This document shows, piece by piece, positions 54,714-61,233 of a stretch of 64,000 bases of DNA. The DNA comes from Bathynomus jamesi (taxonomy: Eukaryota; Arthropoda; Malacostraca; Isopoda; Cirolanidae). The notes beneath the pieces are model-generated. The model was not told the DNA's origin and ran no database searches. It saw only the letters and a program-made list of their open reading frames with translations. The first letter of the stretch is position 1. The number at the start of each line of letters is the position of its first letter. The DNA lies in the NCBI GenBank assembly GCA_023014485.1, contig JAJOZX010012298.1:45105-109104 (forward strand), in the 5' to 3' direction. Made by a program: the position numbers and the translations under genes.

Positions 54714-57246
54714 GTGATAACAGAGAAATAAAAACAAAATAGAACCGAAAATATGAGTAATGAAAAAACAATAATAATGTTAAGAGAAGCTATAGACAAA
54801 CATTTTTCATACGATAAAGCTCGTAGATTAGAAAACATAAATCTGGCCTGATGAATAGCTTGGACAATTGGATTGTCTGAGTTTTGAATTATTTGCAATA
54901 GAGTATAATGAATACGTCTTGTTATCTTTGGGAGGCTCGAGACATTGTGGTTTGTAAACGTTTAAGAAGCTAAGTATCGTGGAGGTAATTTATGCATCAG
55001 TCTAAACCAGGCTTGTCGAACATACAGCTGGCGGGGCCAGAGTACGGCCCGCCAAAAATTTGTATCAGGTCCGGCTGGCGGATACTGAAAATTCATTATC
55101 TAATGTCATATTTTATTTCAATAAAACTTAATCCACAGTCGCAACCCATAAATAGTGAGGGAAAAAATATAAAAAGGGGTGTCTTTAGTTTCGCTTGCGC
55201 AGAATTCACCTGAAGTTCCTTACAATCACTTTTGCTTTAGCGTAGAATCTTCGATATTGTTTTCTTATGCTCGAGTCGTCCTCAAAGAGTTGGTGATAAT
55301 GTAACACATACTTCAATTCTTGTACTTTTGTACTCGCTCTATTGGTTCACCTCTCATTTTGAAAATAACCTGAGTTGATTGATTTGAGCTTTTCTAACGT
55401 GGCCAACATTACCAAAATCCATTTAAAATCACCACTTTTAATATCCAGAATGAAAATGCAATTTTTAAAAAAAAAAGCATCATGTTGATTCTTCCGAAAT
55501 GTCAAAATTTGCCAACACTTGGAAATAAATCCTATAGAATAATCAATGTATAGGTTTATTTCCCGCGGTCCGTGTAAAATCCGTCGGCGGTCCGGATTTG
55601 GACTTCGGTCCGCCTATTGCTGATCGCTGCTCTGGAGGGTATTTATATCGTACTTTCAACTCTCATTTTAATAGTTAGGAGCAATTAAGGGCAGTAAAGT
55701 ACGTTACACCCCAAATCCCAAACATACCATGATAGACTAAATTAAAATACTTATTTATCATATGTGGAATTAATGTTATAAATTAAATTGATCAATTACT
55801 GTTAATCATGATCAACTCGAGTTATTATGGTTGAAGGATATGGCCCCACCCACCCCAAATTTTTTTTTTTATTATTTCATCCCTTTCATGTTGGTATTTT
55901 ATTAAATATTTAATTAAATCACATTTTAATATAATTTTAGAGGTCTTGATAATGTGCATTAAAAATTAATGATAACGTCTTAATATGACCCTTAAAGGGA
56001 ATATGCAAAGAGAAGGTTTTTACGAGATTTTGAACAGTTGATTTGGGGGGGGGGGGGCAAAAACAAACCTCCCCTCAAAAATAACGTCGCACTATTCTCT
56101 CTCTCTCTCCTCTCTTAATTACCATTTTCATTGATAGAGATGAGAGAGATGCAGTAATTACGTGAAACATGTTTCGGAGCAATCCAAGAATAAGCACCCC
56201 AAAGTCCCCAATCCAAGAAAAAGCACCCCAGTTCGACCCCAATCCAAGAAACAGCACCCCAGTTCGACTTCAACCGAAATTAAAGGATTTTAACATCAAC
56301 ATTCCTCGAAAATTTTGTCCAGGTCATTGCTTGATCGCACTTAGCACACAGCATCACTTTTTTAATAAGATTTTTTCCCTTACACAAATTTATTATTGGC
56401 AATAGATCTTCAACCACTAATGGTAACACTTCATTTTGAAAAATTGATGCTGTCATCTTGCCCTCAAACTTCTGAATGGTTTTTACATTTCAGGACTTAT
56501 TTATAATATATCGAAACCTACGGTAAAATTATTGAATGCCCGGTTAGGTTAATTGAATGCCAAATTAGGTCAACTGTACGCCCTTGACGATTGGTTAGGT
56601 TAAGTCGTGATATTTTCGTTAGTTTTAACGAAACTATCACGACTTAACCTAACCAATCGTCAAGGGCGTACAATTAACCTAAGGGGGCATTCAATTAACC
56701 ATTTTAGAGCAATTAACTCCATTTTAACTCCATTTTAGAGCAATCCAAGAATAAGCACCCTCGTTCGACCCCCAACCAAGAATAAGCACCCTCGTTCGAC
56801 CCCAATCCAAGAAAAAGCATCCTAAATTGATTTTGGGGTGTTTATTCTTGGATTGCTCCCGTGTTTCCTTTGTTAATGAATGAGATAACTGAATAAAAGG
56901 AACCCTTCGAAAACGCAGATAATGACATCCTACCGAAAGAAAATTGGTCCGTCATGCATTCCAGTGGATCTTCAATTCCGCTCAGGTTGCTTGAAGGATA
57001 GATCTTGGTATCGGCCATGAAACAAGATTTTTCTTCGTAGCACATCAGGTGAGTCCAACTCATATCATTCGCCATCAAGTTGCAAAGCAATAAGGAACCT
57101 GCAACCCTGCTTTCGCTTATGTTAGCTCCACCAGAATTCATAATAGCTCTGTTGGCGTATGTCTTTCTCCAAACACTGTTCTTGATCTCAAAAGAATGGC
57201 AGTTGTGGACAAATAATGGTAAAAGAATACCAAGACTGAACACCAT
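38491..57246 (-). CDS. CTLD gene B: secreted C-type-lectin-domain protein (five exons)
   Basis: Gene-level entry: exons 57246-56934, 53260-53210, 39976-39855, 39343-39234 and 38648-38491, with phases 1, 1, 0, 1 that agree at each junction. The product would be a signal peptide, a Cys-containing N-terminal region, a Pro/Thr linker ([15 protein letters not shown]), and one CTLD ending LCLKNGV. It is expected to be extracellular; ligand unknown. Intron 2 is about 13 kb and houses two CR1-like LINEs, the unrecognised gene family copy 2 and a Penelope relic. Exon 39343-39234 has a net +1 base relative to gene A, so the frame is broken as assembled. The two implied indels lie in short homopolymers (GTTTTGG, ATCCCTG), so assembly error is possible. 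Confidence 0.68.
39234..39343 (-). CDS. CTLD gene B, middle CTLD exon (frame disturbed)
   Basis: Acceptor attttag, donor gtaaga. It starts [12 protein letters not shown]. In other frames it continues GKYGWYP and then [16 protein letters not shown], which align with gene A's WGWFPLDD and IYGDGT. The length of 110 bases is one more than gene A's 109. A shift in GGTGTTTTGG and a compensating but incomplete one in ATCCCTGAA explain the break. Confidence 0.68.
39855..39976 (-). CDS. CTLD gene B, first CTLD exon
   Basis: Acceptor ttacaag, donor gtaaaa, 122 bases, phase 1 in and 0 out. It encodes [18 protein letters not shown], then [18 protein letters not shown]. The Cys is the first conserved cysteine of the CTLD. 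The open frame is intact. Confidence 0.78.
39977..42548. other. Intron sequence of CTLD gene B; no gene seen
   Basis: Contains a perfect small hairpin aaccggagg-ttgcg-cctccggtt (about 40505-40528) and a (GT)n tract (40783-40818). A plus-strand frame at 41344-41688 overlaps GC-rich repeat-like DNA (ggggccccg, ggggaccctgg), probably a transposon remnant; it has no recognised domain. Confidence 0.45.
42549..42623. repeat. Compound (TA)n-(GA)n microsatellite
   Basis: (TA)n to 42582, then (GA)n to 42623, abutting the 3' end of LINE copy A. Confidence 0.92.
42624..43887 (-). mobile_element. CR1-like LINE copy A, 5' truncated
   Basis: The 3' end on the minus strand reads ggcctt...cttttccttgtaa and continues into (CT)n. 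It matches copy B base for base apart from a few changes and one short indel near 44104. The 5' truncation point (43887) lies exactly at the (GA)n tail of copy B. Confidence 0.92.
42715..43839 (-). CDS. Reverse transcriptase ORF of CR1-like LINE copy A, partial but open
   Basis: An open frame of 374 codons: [56 protein letters not shown] (the catalytic FADD box), [20 protein letters not shown], the RT thumb, and a C-terminus ending [14 protein letters not shown]. The N-terminal endonuclease and first RT motifs are missing through 5' truncation. It continues upstream to the truncation point without a stop. It cannot be mobile on its own. Confidence 0.88.
   Translation of the reverse strand: MLEFFHVMLSEYDKSRAIDILYLDFQKAFDKVPHRRLTAKVRALGIGGEIGRWIENWLRNRWQRVVIKGARSGWASVTSGVPQGSVLGPLLFIIYINDIDGGIVSRIAKFADDTKLGANVGTPEAIEELRADLGRIGEWSEKWQMPFNLGKCKVMHIGYANPKSDYSMLGSNIEVTDLEKDLGVLISSDLKFTKQCVEVEKKAQKLLGYIRRQFQFRNKEVVLSLYNSLVRPHLEYAVQFWSPTLRKDIERLERVQARATKLIPSVRHMGYNRRLRALNLFSLETRRLRGQLIEVFKLLRGFNDVDFRSMFSLNDNPTRNNGWKLDLKRFRTSVCGNYFTYKICDTWNRLPSEVVNSSSVDQFKKRLDQILHTI
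43888..43917. repeat. (GA)n microsatellite between the two LINE copies
   Basis: Fifteen GA units forming the 3' tail of copy B (as (CT)n) and the breakpoint of copy A. Confidence 0.92.
44100..46742 (-). pseudogene. ORF2 of LINE copy B: APE endonuclease plus reverse transcriptase
   Basis: Begins [18 protein letters not shown] with the endonuclease motifs [22 protein letters not shown] and [12 protein letters not shown], then the linker [15 protein letters not shown] motifs [60 protein letters not shown] and FADDTKLG. Frameshifts near 45200, 44930 and 44610 break the reading frame. The protein would nick target DNA and reverse-transcribe the LINE RNA in the nucleus. Codon start is approximate, since the frame may begin a little upstream. 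Confidence 0.87.
46776..48132 (-). pseudogene. ORF1 of LINE copy B with SGNH/GDSL esterase-like domain
   Basis: Starts near 48132 ([16 protein letters not shown]) with a CRFCELM Cys motif and a short coiled-coil-like stretch ([15 protein letters not shown]). After frameshifts, a hydrolase core appears: [10 protein letters not shown] (nucleophile Ser), [10 protein letters not shown] (Gly-Asn block), LMGILPRM, and [13 protein letters not shown] (Asp-His). This order is that of SGNH esterases, known from ORF1 of CR1-type LINEs. At least four frame changes make it inactive as assembled. Confidence 0.78.
48133..49182 (-). promoter_or_regulatory. 5' leader of LINE copy B (probable internal promoter region)
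   Basis: A GC-richer 1.05-kb region before ORF1 containing a poly-T tract on the plus strand at 48188-48207 and another at 48920-48938. It begins immediately at the (GA)n tract (49183). LINEs start transcription from an internal 5' promoter; no core element can be pinpointed here. Confidence 0.5.
49183..49227. repeat. (GA)n microsatellite at the 5' end of LINE copy B
   Basis: About 22 GA units. Confidence 0.92.
49228..49626. other. Spacer, AT-rich; no gene seen
   Basis: Ends with tgttacag (49619-49626), an acceptor-like signal in front of the next coding region. No exon upstream of it could be identified. Confidence 0.45.
49627..52008 (+). pseudogene. Unrecognised repeated protein family, copy 2, nearly complete
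   Basis: ATG probably at 49664 ([16 protein letters not shown]). Through three frameshifts (near 49945, 51055 at CCCCC and 51345 at GGGGG) it encodes roughly 780 residues: an N-terminal helical region, a Cys-rich block ([17 protein letters not shown]), an acidic linker, IFFDGKQD (about 50650), [16 protein letters not shown] (about 50890), [29 protein letters not shown], and an ending with [20 protein letters not shown] and [10 protein letters not shown]. Copy 1 shares the order. Two Asp-bearing strands followed by an RW motif recall the RNase-H fold of hAT-type transposases, but I cannot assign it. No terminal repeats were found. Two frameshifts sit in homopolymers, so the gene may be intact in reality. 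Confidence 0.7.
52056..52088. repeat. Perfect 12-bp hairpin after copy 2
   Basis: cctcataagatc (52056-52067) and gatcttatgagg (52077-52088) with a 9-base loop, 48 bases after the stop codon at 52008. Role unknown. Confidence 0.7.
52089..52639. other. Spacer; no gene seen
   Basis: Mixed composition; no frame, repeat or RNA recognised. Confidence 0.4.
52640..53205 (-). pseudogene. Penelope-like element relic (GIY-YIG part)
   Basis: The minus strand encodes [20 protein letters not shown], then [12 protein letters not shown], followed by degraded [13 protein letters not shown] and a decayed C-terminus. The VY.IPC..C..VY.GET pattern is the start of the GIY-YIG endonuclease of Penelope-like elements. 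The reverse transcriptase is missing. It directly follows the donor of exon 2 of CTLD gene B. Confidence 0.72.
53210..53260 (-). CDS. CTLD gene B, linker exon
   Basis: The 51-base exon has acceptor tttacag and a strong donor gtaagttg. Phase 1 in and out. It encodes [16 protein letters not shown], a Pro/Thr-rich segment fit for O-glycosylation and flexible spacing between the N-terminal region and the CTLD. Its phases join the flanking exons exactly. Confidence 0.72.
53261..53693. other. Intron sequence of CTLD gene B; no feature
   Basis: AT-rich; nothing recognised. Confidence 0.4.
53694..55392 (-). pseudogene. LINE 3' fragment, related to the LINE at 26085, with nested insertions
   Basis: The tail aaaatgaaaaggttattggc matches the 3' end at 26085. 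Homology resumes at about 54800-55003 (gatgaatagcttgga, aattatttgcaatag, gaagctaagtatcgtgg) and at 55200-55392 (ttcgatattgttttctta, cctcaaagagttggtgat). On the minus strand this is the C-terminal LINE region. It is interrupted by the hAT at 53825-54452 and by another GC-rich segment starting caggcttgtcgaac at 55007. Confidence 0.68.
53825..54452. mobile_element. Non-autonomous hAT element with perfect 8-bp target duplication
   Basis: The left end cagtgttgggaataacgccg and right end gcctaacactg are inverted. The duplication gttaagaa lies at 53817-53824 and 54453-54460. The subterminal regions are full of gtaacg/cgttac repeats. The body is 628 bp with no coding capacity. Confidence 0.92.
55393..56175. 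other. Intron sequence of CTLD gene B with transposon debris
   Basis: The segment 55559-55636 (cggtccgtgtaaaatccg, ggtccggatttggacttcgg, ctgatcgctgctctgg) may be the right end of the insertion that starts at 55007. A poly-G run lies at 56045-56057 and a (CT)n run at 56096-56116. No gene seen. Confidence 0.4.
56176..56859. mobile_element. Unclassified MITE with subterminal iterons and internal hairpin
   Basis: The TIR ggagcaatccaagaataagc starts at 56176, continuing acccc, and its complement ends at 56859. Near both ends the unit aatccaagaa(t/a)aagcaccc followed by cagttcgacccc or a variant is repeated in tandem (three times on the left, three on the right). The centre (about 56545-56700) is a long inverted repeat around acgcccttgacgattggtta. 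Flanks catgtttc and cgtgtttc differ by one base, suggesting an 8-bp duplication. No coding capacity. It lies in intron 1 of CTLD gene B, 74 bp from the donor. Confidence 0.8.
56934..57246 (-). CDS. CTLD gene B, first coding exon
   Basis: ATG at 57246 ([18 protein letters not shown], signal peptide), chosen because it aligns with the start of gene A; the frame is open 14 codons further upstream. Donor gtagga at 56933; 104 codons plus one base, phase 1 as in gene A. After the signal: [52 protein letters not shown] and [10 protein letters not shown]. The four cysteines match gene A. Confidence 0.77.
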
Positions 57247-57402
57247 CTTGGTTCGTATGACTTCAAAAAATAAGGTCGAGTCGAGCACGTGCTATTCGGA
57301 GTACAGCCAAATGCTTTGTGAGGGTCCAGCTTCAGTTTAATCCGAATTTCCTTGTTAAATGAAATATACTTGGTGTTGCTACGATACCAAAATTTGAGAT
57401 CA

Positions 57403-57465
<63 letters not shown>

Positions 57466-57711
57466 GTGTCGCGAGTTCGAGGGGCGAACTCGTCACATTG
57501 GCAATTTTGCGATGGTTCCACGAATGAATAGTTCAACCCTCCCCCATCCACAGACAACTTGGTATAGCCAAATACCCACCTCGTACGCTTAAAATGTAGT
57601 TATTTTCAATGCGTGTATTTGCGCTATGTGCCCCTCGTACACAACAGTCACAAAGTTTAAACGCGTCTATCTCAAAACTGGTTTGGCGAGTTCGCCCCCA
57701 AATAACGCCTG
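57247..57711. other. Upstream flank of CTLD gene B with (TA)n
   Basis: Contains (TA)n at 57405-57462. It would hold the promoter of gene B, but no element is certain. Confidence 0.45.
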
Positions 57712-58042
57712 ACAACAGGAAAGGCAGAATGTGTAGTGTTCCCAAATTAAAGGCCCGACAATGGACACCCTCAGCACTGAAAGAAAATGGTTTGGTTGCC
57801 AGAGGCCAAGACTTTTTAACAAGCTTCCAAAGGACCTCAGGAACGTCACAGGGATCAAAGGTGAAATCTTCAAAAGACTAAATATCTGGCTCAGGACGAT
57901 ACCAGATGAATCGGGTGTACTTGGATATGTGCGATGGAGATCGCAAAAAAGCAACTCGCTTCTCCACCAAACCAGGCCTAGAGACGGGGCCACCAGCTTG
58001 ACCGCGTGAAAAGAGACCAACGCACAGAACTGTTACCACGTG

Positions 58043-58046
<4 letters not shown>
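57712..58046 (+). mobile_element. LINE 3' end fragment (family of 61231-63508)
   Basis: The plus strand encodes RKGRMCSVPKLKARQ, then SALKENGLVARGQ, KDLRNVTGIKGEIFKR and WLRTIPDESGVLGYVRW, matching the C-terminus at 63150-63390. The 3' end gttaccacgtgtaa runs into (TA)n (58047-58097). It is heavily 5' truncated. Confidence 0.82.

Positions 58047-58097
<51 letters not shown>
58047..58097. repeat. (TA)n microsatellite at a LINE 3' end
   Basis: Follows directly on the LINE fragment. Confidence 0.9.
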
Positions 58098-58100
<3 letters not shown>

Positions 58101-58389
58101 CGCAGTTCACAAAAATGAGTAAATAAACACAACGACTATTTGCATGCTGTACCATTAAGTACAAAGAACAAGTGTTTCATTTAGTGATTGAATACGTTTC
58201 TTCATGAAGAGGTTGATTACATTATATTTACACGAAAGCTGCCGTTACAAATCCACTTCCGAAATAAATATTGGATGTCTCAAGCAAATTGAAAGCAAAA
58301 AAAATACAGAATGATTAACCAAGATTATAAGGCTCACTCTGGTTGTAATATAAACCTGTCAAGTACAGAAAATGAAGGGAATTTCTCTC

Positions 58390-58422
<33 letters not shown>
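58098..58422. other. Spacer ending in (TA)n; no gene
   Basis: AT-rich; (TA)n at 58390-58422. Confidence 0.45.
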
Positions 58423-59801
58423 CAGGGTGGGCGGAAAGTAGCTCCCTAATTTAAATTACATATAAATTATGTATAAATTGTGATTGTATTGTTATATTGT
58501 TATGGTGTGTTCTCTAAAGTGGTGCAATTGTAACGGTAATCTTTTTTTCTCTAAAGTGTTCTCTTTTTGTGTTCTCTAAAGTGGTACAATTGTAACGTTC
58601 ATTTTTTTCTTTCATTTCAGATTGAAGGGTAACATGGCTGAGCGTTTAACGCTGCAGGAGCGTGCCCAGTTGGCGGCACGGTACGAAGTTTGGCAATCTG
58701 TCGTTCGAGTTCAAAGATGGTGGCGGGCCATTCACGGACCACGTGCCCGAGTGGACCCGAAAACAATCAAGAACTGCCACTCGAAGCTCATGACCACGGG
58801 GTCTGTGGCAGATGTTCGAAGATGTGGTCGCCCTTCGACATCCAGGGCCCAGGAGACGGTGCAGGCTGTTCAGGAAATGTTCGCACGGAGTCCACGAAAG
58901 TCAACTCGCCAGGCAGCTCGGGAAAGTGGACTCTCCCGCTACTCAGTGCGAACTGTGCTGAAGAAGGAGCTGAACTGGCGTGCGTAGAAGCCGCATTACT
59001 GCCAATCTCTCTCGGACGAGGACTGCGACATTCGCATGGAGTTCGGGGAAATCATGCTGGCTCGGCATGAAGACTGGCCCCATCTCTTCCGCAACATCCT
59101 CTGGAGCGACGAGGCGGTGTTCCACGTCGGAGGCTTTGTCAACCGCCACAATTGCCACTACTGGGCAGGAGAGGATCCCATGGTTACCGCTGAAAAACGG
59201 CAGAATCGGTTCAGTGTAACGGTGTGGTGTGGTATGACCTCAGATCAGGTTGTGGGCCCGTTCCTTCTGCGCAACACCATGAATGCTGAGCGGTACCTTG
59301 CTATGTTGCGAAACGAGGTCTGGCCGGTTGTCAGCACATGGGAGAACATCGACGATCTGATATTTATGCAAGATGGCGCCCCTCCGCACTTCGCTCTTGT
59401 TGTCCGTGAGTGGCTGGATGCCCACTTCCCTGGGCGTTGGATGGGTCGTCGTGGTCCACATCAATGGCCAGCCAGGAGCCCCGACTTGACATCGTGCGAC
59501 TTCTTTCTTTGGGGGTGGGTAAAGGAAGAAGTCTACCGCACCAAACCGAGGACATTGGAAGAACTGGAGGACCGAATTCGGGAAGTCATGTCCTCCATCC
59601 CGCCGGAGTTCCTGCTAAAGTCAGTGGACGCCATTCCTGGGCGGCTCCAGAAGCTGGTGGAAAGAGTTGGAGCCCACATTGAATTTTAGAGAAAACCTAC
59701 CATGTATGCCTACCTTTTCATATTATTTCTTCTGAAATAAATGGATAATATACGTATTTTTTTACCATTCCAAAATAGGGAGCTACTTTCCGCCCACCCT
59801 G
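58423..59801 (+). mobile_element. Mariner-superfamily element, near complete
   Basis: The left TIR cagggtgggcggaaagtagc and its complement ending at 59801 are about 27 bp, with TA on both sides. The 5' leader (58423-58633) contains a duplicated segment, tgttctctaaagtgg(t)(g/a)caattgtaacg, at about 58509-58538 and 58569-58598. Confidence 0.93.
58634..59689 (+). pseudogene. Mariner-superfamily transposase (DD41D), one in-frame stop
   Basis: ATG at 58634 (MAERLTLQERAQLAARYE), 14 bases after a tttcatttcag tract. The frame is continuous to 59689 except for a single TAG at 58985-58987. The N-terminal helix-turn-helix part has SPRKSTRQAARESGLSRYS; the catalytic motifs are ILWSDEAVFHVGG, FMQDGAPPHFALVV and RSPDLTSCDFFLWGWVK, with 41 residues between the second and third Asp. 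The total length of about 351 codons is normal. A single point change separates it from an open frame, so the element is young or the stop is polymorphic. Confidence 0.9.
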
Positions 59802-59949
59802 TACTGTATATGAGATTGTAGACACTACTCGACCAGGGAAGTATTCCGGGGGTGGATGTTACGCAGGAGACATGAAGTGCTGGAATTCCCGTTCCTCTTG
59901 TCACTGTCCTCCTTATATGATCTTTTTTCGTGTCTTATCTACCTACTTT
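59802..59949. other. Short spacer, no feature
   Basis: Nothing recognised. Confidence 0.4.
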
Positions 59950-60290
59950 CCTATTTTCCAGTGTTTGTTGGATGTTAATTGGGTTTAGTTTGAGGTTAGG
60001 TACCAACTTTTCGATTATTTTCCATATGTAAATTATGGCGTCTCACTCTTCTTCTTCTTTCCAGCGAATACAGATTTAATTTACGGAGTCTTTCCAAGTA
60101 GTTGAGTTCTTTGTAGCCATCAATCTTGGCTGTGAAATTTCTTTCAATATCTTCGTTTATTAATTTCTTCCTTTTTATATGGGAACGTCAAGACTAAGCA
60201 TGCGGGGCCACCAGCTTGACCTCCGTGTGAAGAGAGACCAACGCACGAAACAACATAAGGTTCATAAAGTAAGGTGTGTGTGTATATATA
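59950..60290. mobile_element. LINE fragment in twin-primed (inverted) arrangement
   Basis: On the minus strand, 60150-59960 encodes NFTAKIDGYKELNYLERL, then LRKLNLYSLERRR, matching 63000-63080 of the sense LINE. On the plus strand, 60188-60290 (ggggccaccagcttgacc, gaagagagaccaacgcac) matches the 3' UTR end of the same family. An inverted 5' part followed by a sense 3' part is the product expected of twin priming during LINE integration. Confidence 0.7.
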
Positions 60291-60294
60291 CACA

Positions 60295-61192
60295 CAGGCC
60301 CCCGCATCCCATCCAGGGGGGGCCAGAGGGGCACGTGCCCCCCCCCCCCCCCCGAAATTTCGCGAAAAATATTTTTTGGAAGGGTTTTAATTTTTTTGCT
60401 TTTCTGTTTAATAATATAATTTTGTATAAGACGCTGCTGAACGTCAAAAGAAGAGCAGCGTAGTCAGCAAAAATTTAATATAAACAAGGGTATTTGAGTC
60501 TAGCAAAGCTAAAGTGATGTTGTTTGTGTGAGTTTATATGTGGTGTGTTGGTGGAATGCATAGCTACCTGCATATTGTTGGTTATATGGATTGTGCTTGT
60601 GCTAGTCTTAGTTCATATAGTTGTATTATTTTCGTGTTATTAACTTGAGTGTTGTCATCTTTTCAGAATTAATGAAGAAGATTACTTCATTTTTGTGCCG
60701 ATTAAGCGGCAGAGAATTGATACTAGTGAAGGGCAAAGTTCCCAAAGTGAAAATAATGTCCTAACTGAATGTGATACTACAGAACAAATTATAAATTTAC
60801 CAGTGAGCAATCCCATTGAGAATGAAAACATCCAGGTGGCGGGAATTTTTTTTTTGTGTAAAAATGCCAAAAAATTATCTTCCCACTGAATCATATTACA
60901 TTACAAATCGTTTGTTCTGTAAAATAATTTACAGATCGTCGCATTTCCTTACGTTGATTTTAGTTCTACAGAAATAAAAGTTTGCTTTTGAATATGGAAT
61001 AAAATTTTGATTTCAGAGACATTCATTTGAATTTTTTTCTGAGCTTCATTTCATACATCATCTACTTGCAATTAATGAATTTAAAGTAACGCCCTATGCA
61101 CCGTCAATGCTCCTAAGAAGAGCTATACACACTATTATCTATTTTCTGAAGTTGGTGTGCCCCCCTCCCGAAAAAAAATCCTGGATACAGGC

Positions 61193-61195
<3 letters not shown>
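60295..61195 (+). mobile_element. Deleted hAT element
   Basis: The left end caggcccccgcatcccatcc and the right end ggatacaggcctg are imperfect inverted repeats. C-rich and G-rich tracts lie inside both ends. Only the N-terminus of a protein remains (ATG 60672, MKKITSF, then after a frameshift PIKRQRIDTSEGQSSQSEN). That is the typical start of hAT transposases related to ZMYM1-like proteins. A cttttcag tract ends 6 bases before the ATG. Confidence 0.72.

Positions 61196-61230
<35 letters not shown>
61196..61230. repeat. (TA)n microsatellite
   Basis: Between the hAT end and the next LINE. Confidence 0.9.

Positions 61231-61233
<3 letters not shown>

Noticed and set aside
56096..56116. (CT)n run as the tail of another CR1-like LINE
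   Set aside because: No LINE 3' sequence lies next to it.
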